This document shows positions 30,072 to 50,662 of a stretch of 64,000 bases of DNA, piece by piece. Every line of letters begins with the position of its first letter. Position 1 is the first letter of the stretch. The stretch is from Haematococcus lacustris (taxonomy: Eukaryota; Chlorophyta; Chlorophyceae; Chlamydomonadales; Haematococcaceae). A program made the translations under genes and the position numbers. The stretch spans positions 14,422,836-14,486,835 of the forward strand of contig JASKMD010000008.1 in NCBI GenBank assembly GCA_030144725.1, given 5' to 3'. Under the pieces are notes generated by a model, which saw nothing but the letters and a program-made list of their open reading frames with translations, had not been told where the DNA came from and did not search any database.

Positions 30072-33000
30072 TCACCGCCTGGCAGCAGGGGTAGGCAGCA
30101 CCCCCCTGGCCCTGGGTACCTCCGGCGGCGCCCTCTCCACGCTGTACTTCAGCCCCACCTGGCGCCCTGCAGCCTGTGGGCCTGTGGGCTGGGGGGGCAG
30201 CAGCTGCCGCCCCCCGCCAGCTGCGCCCCCTGGGGCCTGCACAGCCAGGCCAGGGGGCTGGTGAAGACCCAGGGCAGGCCCCAGGGGCCCAGGGCCTGAG
30301 GGGCTGGGGGAGGGTCTGTCCCCCTCACATGCTGAGGGCAGAGCCCCTGGCGGCCCTGAATAGGGCGGTGGGCGCTGCGCTGGTTGCGACTGGCTTGAAC
30401 CGGCCATGCTGCGGTGGTCTGCCTGGGGCGCCTGCACCTGGCTGCTTGCTGCTGTCAGGGGCTGGGCCTGGGGGGCTGCTGCGCTGGCCAGGCTGCTGGC
30501 AGCTCCGTTGCTGTAGGGTGGGCCAGCCAGGCCAGGGGGCTGGCTGCTGCTGCTTGGAGGCAGCATGACAGGGATGGGGTTGGCCCCACCGGGGGGTGCC
30601 CCACGCTTCATGATGCTCATGGCTTCGATGTTCAGCGCGCACACACCTGCTCAGACGCAGCAGCGCACGCAGGGGCCAGTCACCACCTGGCAGCAGCAGG
30701 GGTAGGCAGCAGCTCCCCAGCCCTGGGTACCTTGCTTCACTGCACCTCCCCTACCCTACACTGCTAGAACACAAGAAGAAGAAGTAGAAGTAGAAGAAGA
30801 AGACTACGCCAGTTTTCACCGGCGTGCATTGAGGGAGGAGCTACCGCCTGTAGGGGGCGCGGCCTGCTCCCACCATCAATCCAACACAGCTGAGCCGTGG
30901 CACAGCCAAGCACTGCCACTTGTTAGTGTTGGCGCATGTGCTCATGCAGTGCACCATTGAGCTGGTCATGTTTGCCTGGTGTTCAGGCTCATGGGGAGGA
31001 TGTGGTGCTGGGTGGGCATGCGGCATGCAGGCAGGGGTGGAGGTTACTCAGCATGCCATGTCATGGAGAACACTATATGTAGTACGAAAACAATCTGGTG
31101 TGGGTCCCAGCAGCCCAGCCGGCCCAGCAGCGCACCGCGCATGAAGGCCTGCTTCATATTCTCCTCCAGCTTCTCACGCAGCACAGCTTCGCGGGACAAA
31201 GCTGCGTCAGCCTCTGCTAGCTGCTGCCTGCGTGCACACACACACACACACACACACAGGCAACGCCATCACCATCATCACTTACCAACAAACAGGGGCA
31301 AGAAAGATGGCCATGGCTGCAGCGCCTGTGGGCATGCTGTACTTCAGCCGTCAAACTGAAGAAAGCTTAGTTCAACGCCGTCAACACAGCGCCAGCGGCA
31401 GTTGGTGATGGCACCACTGACATGCATCGCTTCAATGATGAGCAGTAGGAATGAGGGGAGGCAGTATGGCAGTGCCACACGCATCTTGATGTGCACTTAA
31501 CACCCAGGTGCACGGATAAGGTGCTTCAGCGGCCTGTGCTGCCACCGCGGCTTGCCGACGATTGTACTCTATACCGCATGTGGTGTGAGTGTGAGCGGCG
31601 TGAGGTCCAAGCTGATCAGAGTGTGAACCACTGTGTGAGGGATGTACGGAAGCAAGCGCACAGGCAGGGAGTGCACGCCATATGGGTGCATGGATCCGGC
31701 CCACCAATACCCCACCCCACCTTAGCTCATTCATGCTGGCTGAGTATTGGTCATGCAGCTGCTGCTTGGCTGCTTGCAGCTCGCTCTGAAAGCTGTGTGC
31801 CATTGTGATGCGGCCGTCCTGTTGCGCTACGTGGCGCCAGGCCCTCAACACATGGCGCAGCAGGTGCTCCTGCAGCAGGCCAGCCCAGGCAGCTGGGAGG
31901 GACCTGCAGCTTATAGCTGTGGCACTGCCCCAGCACCTGTCCTGGGCTGATTTCCTCAAGAGAGGCCGGAGTGAGCCGAGGGACAGCCTAGTGTGATGAG
32001 CCAGGATGCAGCCTCCTGTGGCGAGGGAGTGGGGGGTAGCAGGAGGGGTGGGTGCATGGTGGCAAGTGGTGCAGGGGCAGTGTGCACCAGAGGCAGAGAC
32101 AAAGCAAGGGGGTGCTTGGCTATGTGTCTGCCCAGCGTGTCACCTTGGCGTGCCAGTGCACGGCTCGCTGCCACCGCTGCTTGCGCTGCCTGCTGAGGAT
32201 GGCGTGCTGCCGCCAGCAGTAGAAGGTCTGCACCACCAGGCTGGTGCAGCGCTTCCTGTACTTGCTCAAGGCGTACGCAGTGGCCAGCCTGAGGGCAGCA
32301 AGCATGTGGACCACAGCGCTGAAGGCAGGCGCATGGCTGTCATAAACACCATGGTCGCACGCCATGCGCTAAGTGATGGCGGCTGCAGACGATGCTGCTA
32401 ATAGATCAGTAGCACAGCCCAGGGGGCCTCAACAGGGAGCTGTACCCGCGTAGCATGTCTTGCTGCTTGTTGACCCGGGTGGTGCTCTGATTCAGCTCAA
32501 ACCGCAGGAGGTCAATCTCTGCCTGCATGCAAGCAAGGGTGAACGTCGAAATGCTCCATGGCCCCGTGACAGGTAATCAAACACATAGCAAGTCCTTGTG
32601 GGTGGTCCTCACACTGTGGAAGTTTCTGAAAGTGGTGCTGTAGTGCTCAAGCTGCTGCCAGCCCATGCACCTGTTTGGCAGCAAGCTTGCTGGCACCAAC
32701 ACGCCGCTCTTCGTCCACTGCAAGTGTCTGGGCTTGCATCATGCGTGACTTGATGTCCATGAACTGCAGCTCAGACCCAGCGAGGAGTGAGTGCGCCTAG
32801 TGAGCATGCAGCCACCCTGGATGCCATCTCAGCGTACTGAGAAACAGCAGCCACCTGGTCAACGATTGCCTTCTTTGTCTGCATGTGCTGCCGATCAATG
32901 TTGACCTGTTGAACACCACACAACACTGTTGGCTGTTGAATTTGTTTGTGGGCAAGCAAAGCGCTCCTACTGGGTGCTGTCGTGCACGCTGACATAGGCA

Positions 33001-33372
33001 AGGTGTATGTGTTGCCTTTATGCGGGCGTCTCACACTTCACAGGCAGGCTGGAACGCACCGCAAGGTTTTCTGCGTCAAGATCAAGGACCTGGGCAATGG
33101 TCAGGCCTGCCATTGATGACGCCAATGCTTCAGGCTGCTGCGTCACAATGGTCTGCAATGCATGATTATGAGTCGTACCAAGGTTGCTCAGACTGCAACC
33201 CTGGACCTGAACCTGGGACAGCTGGCTGGATGCACACCGGAGGAAAGCGAGGCAGTTGATCACGAGTGGCATCGTCTGATGCTGTGCGTGGTGGAGAGGT
33301 GAGGCGCGGACCCAAGTAGGCGTAAGCCGGTGGCATGAACGGGTTAACTGAGTCTTGCATCACTACTGCCAA
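30072..33372 (-). CDS. POC5: POC5 centriolar protein homologue
   Basis: A centrin-binding protein of the distal centriole/basal body, needed for centriole elongation. The ATG at 33372 starts MAVVMQDSVNPFMPPAYAYL. Later exons: about 33200-33040 (ALQTIVTQQPEALASS, VLDLDAENLAV); about 32930-32820 (VNIDRQHMQTKKAIVDQVAA); about 32770-32690 (MDIKSRMMQAQTLAVDEERR); about 32520-32430 (EIDLLRFELNQSTTRVNKQQ); about 32300-32120 (SKYRKRCTSLVVQTFYCWRQ, centrin-binding type); about 31960-31730 (LLRHVLRAWRHVAQQDGRI); about 31230-31140 (LREKLEENMKQAFMRG); then, after an intron, 30645-30072. The junction MKQAFMRG/VCALNIEAMSIM is the hallmark of POC5. The C-terminus is a Pro/Gln/Ser-rich tail. Some exon edges are approximate. 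Confidence 0.85.
30674..30731. repeat. Intronic duplicate of the POC5 C-terminal end
   Basis: Closely matches 30068-30123, which encodes the last residues (VPRARGVLPTPAARR) and stop codon of POC5. The copy, in the last intron, reads VPRAGELLPTPAAARW then stop. Confidence 0.7.
30773..30880 (+). repeat. Dispersed ~100-bp repeat, copy 2 (copy 1 at 24627-24727)
   Basis: Lies in the last POC5 intron. It shares the GAAGAAGTAG tract and the GGCGTGCATTGAGGGAGG to GCGGCCTGCTCC block with copy 1, in the same orientation. Confidence 0.8.
31229..31258. repeat. (CA)n dinucleotide run
   Basis: About 14 CA units directly beside the coiled-coil exon of POC5, in the adjoining intron. Confidence 0.9.
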
Positions 33373-33667
33373 CTTGCACGCACGTCGTGCCGCTTAGTTG
33401 GGCTAGCTTTGTTTGAACTTTGGCATATATTTTTGTTTAAACTTTAGTCTCGTTCTCAGCCTAACATAGCTGATTCAACACGGAACAACATGTTTGATTG
33501 TAAGTGACATCAAGTTACATTGCACCTCGGAGCACCTCGGTCGCACCCTTGATGACCACAAACCCCACACCGGTGGCACTATTCCCATAAACCACTGGGC
33601 ACTTCATCAAAACTAAAAGCTTGATGCTTCAAAGCCTAACAACTTGTCAAGGTTACAAGACCCCCTA

Positions 33668-34727
33668 AGGGTTGTTGCGGGCCCGTCCATCAATACCCCC
33701 GCCGGTACTCTGCAGCCCGGTGCAGCCGCTGCCTGCCTTTGGGCAGCCGGTCATTGACCAGCTTGTAGCGCTGCTGGTATTCCTTGCCAATGGGGGGCAA
33801 AGCCTCCAGGTCATCCCAGTTGCACAGCTCCAGGGGGCGCTGCATGCTCTCCCCAATGCTTTGGAAGTTGAGGCATCCGTTGGTGTCCCGGTCCAGCCAA
33901 CTACCCCATGGGGGGGCCTGGGGTCGTGGCACTGGGCCAGGCATTTCAGTTTTAGCTGGAGACCACTGGGCACCTCAACAAAATTAACAGCTTAGTGGGG
34001 CCTGGGTAGGGGGGGGGTGGCTCCTCAGTAAGGGGGCCATGGGCAGGGGGTGCATGGGGAGTTGGAGGGGGTAGCTCCTGGGCAGGGGGAGGAGATGGGT
34101 CCTGGGCTGGGGGAGGGTGGTTGGGCGGCACCTCATGGCACCACACATACTTAGCATGCCGCTGGCTCCAGGCTGGGCGCACCAGCTGCTGGATCACCTG
34201 GCCTGCTGGGGGTACCCGGTTTGAGGGTCTAGGCTGGTCACGTGGCAGCTCACAAGGCTGGGGGGCATGCTCAGTCGAGCTGACCCGGCTGGTGCGGAAC
34301 TCATCCACGATCACCATCTTGCCACGCTGCCTGTCTGTTGTCCTATCGCTGTTGGGCCACTCCCTGATCTTACGGCAGGCCTGCAGCACGGCGGTGGCGC
34401 CCCACCAACCCTGCGTGCCAATGCCAGCATCGCCGAAGAATACAAATAGCTGCTTGTGTGCCCCCCACAGCCGCTGAGTTACATTATCTGCCTTCTCCTC
34501 CAGCTGCATGGCCCACAAGGCAAACAGTGCGCATGATGGCTACACGGTCACATGGGGGGCATTCGTCAGCCTCTGCTCCTGCCCCTTTCCCTCTGCCATT
34601 GATACACCCACCTTCATGAAGAAGCCCACACTCACGCCAGGTGGCCAGGGTGATGGCCAGAGGCAGACCGCAGTGCAGATTAAAAGACGTTGTTTTACAG
34701 CGCGCAAGCAGTGTGGGAGGGAGAACA
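33668..34727 (-). pseudogene. Diverged Fanzor-like nuclease relic, 5' truncated
   Basis: Minus strand. TSFNLHCG...ITLATW aligns with TSLEANLKHITVTLATW of the 26 kb copy. Then, after an acceptor at the same place as that copy's intron, it reads LEEKADNVTQRLWGAHKQLF, VFFGDAGIGTQGWWG, RuvC-II IVDEFRTSRVSS (near 34310), QLVRPAWSQRHAKYVW and a Pro-rich linker ending at a stop (33952). A separate frame, 33944-33668, holds RuvC-III WLDRDTNGCLNFQSIGESMQ and ends AEYRRGY. The RuvC-I part is absent. Similar segments CCACTGGGCAC(C/T)TCA flank the RuvC-III exon (33592-33620 and 33963-33993). DNA and protein differ strongly from the other copies, so it is a separate subfamily. It has no visible copy of their tail. 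Confidence 0.7.
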
Positions 34728-34802
34728 GGCGATACGTATGCAGGCTGGGTGGGGTGGGGTGTTGAATATGCGGGTACCTGCAGCCACATGTGGCTGCGTC
34801 CC

Positions 34803-34948
34803 GGCAGCTGGTGTGTGTGGGGTGTGGCAACGAGCCCAACCCTCATGTCCTGAGCGTCTGTCGTTGGGTCCCCGAGGGCCAGCTGCTGCACAACCTGCTC
34901 AGGGACCCGTACGACGGCAACGCCTTGGAATCAGGCGACCCCAACTAA
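34803..34948 (+). CDS. Possible terminal exon of an unidentified gene
   Basis: Plus-strand frame reading SRQLVCVGCGNEPNPHVLSV then CRWVPEGQLLHNLLRDPYDG and ending ESGDPN with TAA at 34946-34948. It has a CxxC and a protein-like composition. No upstream exon was found before the Fanzor-like relic, which may have separated it from its gene. Confidence 0.3.
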
Positions 34949-34978
34949 CAGAAAATGACAGGAAATGATAGGAAACCG

Positions 34979-35395
34979 ACCCCTGGTAATCAAAACGACG
35001 CCGCGTCTCAGCCGCGTGGTTTCTATTTATGCATTGCACATCACTGGATAGATGACTCCGTCAGCTATGCGGTGCAACCTGTATCTGAAAATACTGTGCA
35101 CTGTGCTGAGTGCTATTGCGGCTCAAACCTCCACATTCAAATCCATGCATTGTTTGCTCATGCGGGCCTCGTCGCGAGAGACCGCCGCGACCGACGTGGC
35201 CCAGGAGCACCTGCACACAGGAGGAACAGTCGCCGCTGTCAAAACGATTCACATGGCACGCCAAAACCGATGAAACGACGCCCCTCCACCCATGCTCGAA
35301 AATATACAAGGCTGCTGCATTGCTTGTCAGGCGTTCCCAACATGGGGTTGGTAATCTTCATGCAACTGCGGCCCATCTACTCCATCATTTGATGT
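34979..35395 (+). repeat. Dispersed repeat R1, copy a
   Basis: The first ~195 bp match 49876-50075 and also align as protein (TPGNQNDAAS, DxVSYAVQxVSxNTVxCAEC, FAHAGLV). The distal part (CCCAACATGGGGTTGG then TAATCTTCATGCAA, 35334-35365) recurs inverted at about 38272-38302. It is probably a degenerate mobile element with a short ORF. Confidence 0.7.
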
Positions 35396-35399
35396 AAAG

Positions 35400-36187
35400 T
35401 TTGCTGCGTCTGCTGCAATGCGGTATTGCGCGTTTAATGGTCGACTGGAATTGCCATCGGAGTCTTTCGATGCGGGCAGCCACATGTGACCCCGGATGTG
35501 TCCCAATCAGAGACCGTGGTTAGCTACACTGGCAAGCTACGTCCTTGGCTATCCGTTAGCGATGCACGACATGTCGGTGGCGCACACCACCGAAGTCCGG
35601 CAAACATGGCTGCGCGAGCTTCCTGATGGTGCAGGCCGCTTGGCGAGGATGTGACAAAACACGAATCCGAGTGTGGCAGCGCTATATCGCTGTAATGGTG
35701 GGCGGCACAGTAGGGACTAACCACCCCCTACAGCTATTATCCGCTTTATGTTTTGCACCATTGAACAAACAACCTGGCCTCACTCGGATTAGTTATAGCA
35801 TACTCAATGACGCGTCCGTGGCACTATGCAACTCAATCATTGGGTCTGTATGTGACAAGATTGACCCCTTACAAGGTACACATGCTAATGGCTACAGGTG
35901 CACGAGGAGACGACCGAGCTTGGCTTACAACTTCGCCACGTGGCCCCCACCAACACAACTTAACCCACCATCTCCCAACCTCGTCTACCCCGCCCAGCTC
36001 CCAGTAGCCCCTCCTCACAGCAGCCCAGCCTGGCATCAGCCACCTCCCCCCTACCTCTCCTTCTCCTCGCCTCCTACCTCTCCCCTATCTCCCCTACCTC
36101 CCCTACCTCCCCCACCCCCTCTCCCCTACCTCTCCTTCAACCATAGACCCGCTCAGCAACTCACCCACCCCCTCTCAATCCCTAACC
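35400..36187. other. Leader region of coiled-coil ORF 2
   Basis: AT-richer spacer, then from 35900 a proline-codon tract (CCTACCTCTCC-type). A likely acceptor (GGCTACAG) lies at about 35898. No independent gene is seen. Confidence 0.4.
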
Positions 36188-36577
36188 ATGGGGAAGAGAT
36201 TAAGCAAGGCGCATAGTGCCCAGCTCAATGCACTAAACAACTCGCTAAGGGCTGGCAATCGGCATTGCCCTAACAACATCAAGGCTGCAGCCAGTAGGGC
36301 ACAAGCGACAAACCGTGACCTGCAGGCTGAGGTGCAGCGGCTGCGGGATGTGGAGCAGTCCCTGATGGACACCGTGGATGGGTTGCAGGGCGACTTAGAC
36401 GACCTGCAGGCAGCACACCAACGCTTGCAGGGTGAGCATACGGCTTTGCAGCAGGTGGCATCCAGAGGGGCAGCCTCCAGGGTCAAGTGCAGCAGATGGG
36501 GCAGCAGATGGGGCAGCCGCAGCAGCAGACGAGGCAGCAGCAGCAGCAGATGGGGCAGCAGCTGGGGCTGGGGCTGA
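36188..36577 (+). CDS. Small coiled-coil protein 2, unidentified
   Basis: 129 codons. MGKRLSKAHSAQLNALNNSL, then an Ala-rich turn (NIKAAASRAQATNRDLQAEV), then a strong heptad coiled coil (VDGLQGDLDDLQAAHQRLQG), then a low-complexity Arg/Trp/Gly/Ser end encoded by GGGGCAGCAGATG repeats. The plan resembles the ORF at 5450. The repeat-derived C-terminus may be intronic, with splicing at a GTGAG after QRLQG (36431). The function is unknown. Confidence 0.45.
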   Translation: MGKRLSKAHSAQLNALNNSLRAGNRHCPNNIKAAASRAQATNRDLQAEVQRLRDVEQSLMDTVDGLQGDLDDLQAAHQRLQGEHTALQQVASRGAASRVKCSRWGSRWGSRSSRRGSSSSRWGSSWGWG

Positions 36578-37305
36578 GGCTGGGGCTGGGGCAAGCACGT
36601 CACGTAAGCGGCAAGCACATCACGTAAGCGTGAGGCACCTGCAGCTAACAAGTCGAGGGCAGCAAAGCAAGGTGAGACAACACCACGTACTGCACCTAGC
36701 ACCTTGTTAAGCGTAGTACAGCAGCCGGTAATGCACTTGCGCCAGCAGCAGCTCCAAATGCTAGTAGTGGTATCCAGTCGTCACGACTGCCGTCGTCGCG
36801 TCCACATGCCAAAAGCAAATCATGTTCCGACTGCTGCTGCGCGTTGCAGGTGCCAGCAACAACGGTGTGGCGAAGCGTGCTAGTGTGGCGCGCCTCGCAT
36901 GAGGCAAAACCGCATGAATTCAAATGTTTATCTTTGGGCAGGCACTGAGCACCGCTGAGAGTGAGGTAGTTTTTGCTGCGTCGGCCATCTCGTAGCTTTG
37001 AGTCTCCTCTGTTTTAAGCACTGTTAATATATATTTTTGACTGAGTGGCTGCGGAGATACGGGCTTCCTATCACAGGGGGGTGGTTTTCAGGTAGTTGGG
37101 AACGCCTGATTGCTTGACCCCTTCGTGAGTAGTACTTACTACCTGGCCACTCTGTAAGGCCACACAAGGTGTGCAGGCCATTGCTACGTTACCTTGCTCG
37201 ACATGTTGGGTCAGATCCCTCCCGCCCGCCCTCCGCTTGCGTGTCGATCTTGTGTCCAGCTCCGCCCTGACCTCATGTTGCGCAGCTGGAGGGGTGAGCA
37301 GGTCA

Positions 37306-37700
37306 GGGGCAGCACCAGCACCAGCTGCCAGCTGCTGCCAGGGGGGGGCAGCAGGAGGGGTTGGCAGCCCAGGGGCAGCACCAGCACCAGCTGCCTGCTG
37401 CTGCCAGGGGGGGGCAGCAGGAGGGGTTGGCAGCCCAGGGGCAGCACCAGCACCAGCTGCCAGCTCCTGCCAGGGGGGGGCAGCAGGAGGGGGGCAGCAG
37501 GAGGGGGGCAGCAGGAGGGGGGGGCAGCAGGAGGGGTGGGAGGGCGGGGCTGGGGCTGGAAGGGGGTGGGAGGGGGTGGGAGGGCGGGGCTGGGGTGGGA
37601 GGGGGTGGGAGGGGGGGGGAGGGGGTGGGGCTGGGGCTGGGAGGGGGGGGGGAGGGGGGGGGGAGGGGGGGGGGGCCGGGGCTGGGAGGGGGGGGGGCTG
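37306..37700. repeat. ~65-bp tandem repeat passing into a G-rich tract
   Basis: Three units of GGGGCAGCACCAGCACCAGC followed by a GGGGGGGCAGCAGGAGGGG block (37308-37500), then about 200 bp of almost pure G with AG, CT and GT interruptions. It is strongly polypurine on the plus strand, with G-quadruplex and triplex potential. No gene uses it visibly. Confidence 0.9.
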
Positions 37701-37863
37701 CCAAGGGGTGGTCCGGCTAGTCAGCACTGCAAGGCAAAGTTAGGTTACGCCAATGTATGTTCCCACAAGCTTACTCAATGAAATGACGTGCTTTCTTCTC
37801 CAACAGCTGTGTTGTTGAGTTAGGAACAAAGTTACAGAGCCATAGTCTAGATATTCAGTGTGG

Positions 37864-38331
37864 TCAGCTCACAACATGCCAGTTTGTGGAAGGGGGTCCC
37901 TTTTTCTGCGTGACTGCTAGAGAGAAAAACACATTCTCCGCGTTTGTTGCAATGTCGCTCAGTAACTTGCCCCACGACGGTCTTCCGACGCCGCCTGCAC
38001 CAATGAAAGGCTCGTAGACCAAGCCTGGCGGGCTGAACATTGATTGTACTTCCTGCTCGATAGCAGGCGCAGCTCTGTCATTGATGCCACGACATACCAC
38101 TAGAACAATCGATAGTGAGCAGCTGAGGTGTGTTCGCGATCGCTCGCGCCGGCATCGCCTCACTCGCAAGAGGTAACGCGCTGCTTGCCAGGAGACGCGC
38201 AGTACTTCGCAGCTGCCAATGCGATAAATGCTATTGAAAACGGTGCAGTATTGAGAGAGTACTTGCATGAAGATTACCAACCCCATGTTGGGACATCCTG
38301 ACTTAAAAGCAGTGGTCGGAAAAGTGCGCAA
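37864..38331 (-). CDS. Hypothetical ORF sharing a repeat with R1
   Basis: 155 codons. Its start region contains SGCPNMGLVIFMQ, also encoded in R1 copy a (VPNMGLVIFMQ, 35330-35365). Further on it reads CRGINDRAAPAIEQEVQSMF and LVYEPFIGAGGVGRPSWGKL. No domain is recognised. A degenerate transposon gene is the simplest explanation. Confidence 0.3.
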   Translation of the reverse strand: MRTFPTTAFKSGCPNMGLVIFMQVLSQYCTVFNSIYRIGSCEVLRVSWQAARYLLRVRRCRRERSRTHLSCSLSIVLVVCRGINDRAAPAIEQEVQSMFSPPGLVYEPFIGAGGVGRPSWGKLLSDIATNAENVFFSLAVTQKKGPPSTNWHVVS

Positions 38332-38707
38332 CGGCCCTCAGGAAGCACCTGGTGGTTCGGTTTGACAAACGGGTGGCCAAGGGCGTGAGCTTGGTGACCG
38401 GCAGCGCTCAGTCATGCACACGACACCAGCACCGTAGGGGAGCCAGGGGAGTGCCATGCGTACACAGCCATGCCTCAGACCTTACGGACTGGCTGGCAAA
38501 CAGGTCGACGTGCTGATACCTTTTGCGTGCAGGGTACATGCGAGTGCTCAACTCCCAAACCCTGGAGTTAGGAGGCGGCCATGCAGCTTTACGGCTATGA
38601 GCAGTGTGGGTCAACAAATGAGAAACGTCTGGAAACATCGACCATGTCGTAGCACATGCATACATACATATGGCTACACATGTCCTTCAAGGTTTCAGGC
38701 ATGCCTG

Positions 38708-49553
<10,846 letters not shown>

Positions 49554-50662
49554 CTGCAGCGATCCACAGCAAAGGGGCTAACTATGTTTCATAGCTGACT
49601 CGCCCATTGCGGCACAGCCCCTGCGTCCTGTTTCCTGTGTACTGCAGTTGTGCGCAAATGACACGGAAAATGGTGTGGGGTAAAGGCAGGTTTCTATGGC
49701 GCATGCAGCTGCCCATAAGCTTGGCTTTCCCACTTGTTTAACACAGCGAGACCCAGTGCACACTGCTGGGCCACTGTTTTACAACTCTCCAACCAGGTGA
49801 CTTTCATTTACCCGCTGTTGGATGTTATCCCCAACTCCTAATACATACAGTCAGCCGGTCCCAGCTGAGAGAGATCCTACCCCTGGTAATCAAAACGACG
49901 CCGCGTCTAAACCACATTGTTACTATTTGTTTGTCGCACATCCCCGGATAGAAGACTATGTCAGCTATGCGGTGCAGCATGTATCATTAAATACTGTGCA
50001 GTGTGCTGAGTGCTATGGCGGCTCAAATCTTGGCATTCAATTATATGCCAGTTTTGCTCATGCGGGCCTGGTCCCGACGTAGAGCCACATGCCGGGACTC
50101 GCGGCTAAAGGCAGCGGCCCGCGAGCGGTACTGGCAGGAACAGCGGTAGCGCGAGGAGTCATGCGTATTAGTGCAGTTTCGTATTAAACGCTGTACCTAG
50201 CGGTAATAGAAACATTATGTCTAGTGGCAAGGAAGAATGTAGCTTGTACCTGATGTGGTGCTCTGCAATCCAGACACTGGGCAATCGTGACAAGCTTCTC
50301 AATTAATAGTGGAGGCGTATTGCGTCTGTGTGACGCCGTGCTCAACGTGAGTGACATTTTGACATTTGCGCCCATCACCCCCAATTTCTAGGCCAGAGTG
50401 CTTGCGCTACACGAGCAACAACGCTGAACTAGCTGCTGCCATACTCCTCGCGGCTGCCGCGTCGTGGAAGAGTGAAGTTCTTAACCTTGCCCAGACCTGC
50501 CGAGGACGTGAGCTGGAAAAGCTGGTTTGTTGAGTCATGGACGCTATGAGTCTTCAAAACTCGTTCAGTCAATACCCTGGTTGCCCGCAGGATTTTGATA
50601 CTTGCTTCCTTCTCAGAGGCCGCGTGTTTTTGGAGTAGCGAGCACCTAGCGCACAATTGCCG
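49554..50662. other. Divergent promoter region between BIG and the acyl reductase
   Basis: The two genes point away from each other with 1.1 kb between start codons. The region holds repeat R1 copy b (49876-50080) and AT-richer DNA. No TATA box or other element could be assigned with confidence. Confidence 0.5.
49876..50080 (+). repeat. Dispersed repeat R1, copy b
   Basis: Matches 34979-35175 (CCCTGGTAATCAAAACGACG start; GCTCATGCGGGCCT end). The aligned frame stays open in both copies and many differences are conservative at the protein level. A stop follows AGLVPT in this copy. Confidence 0.75.
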
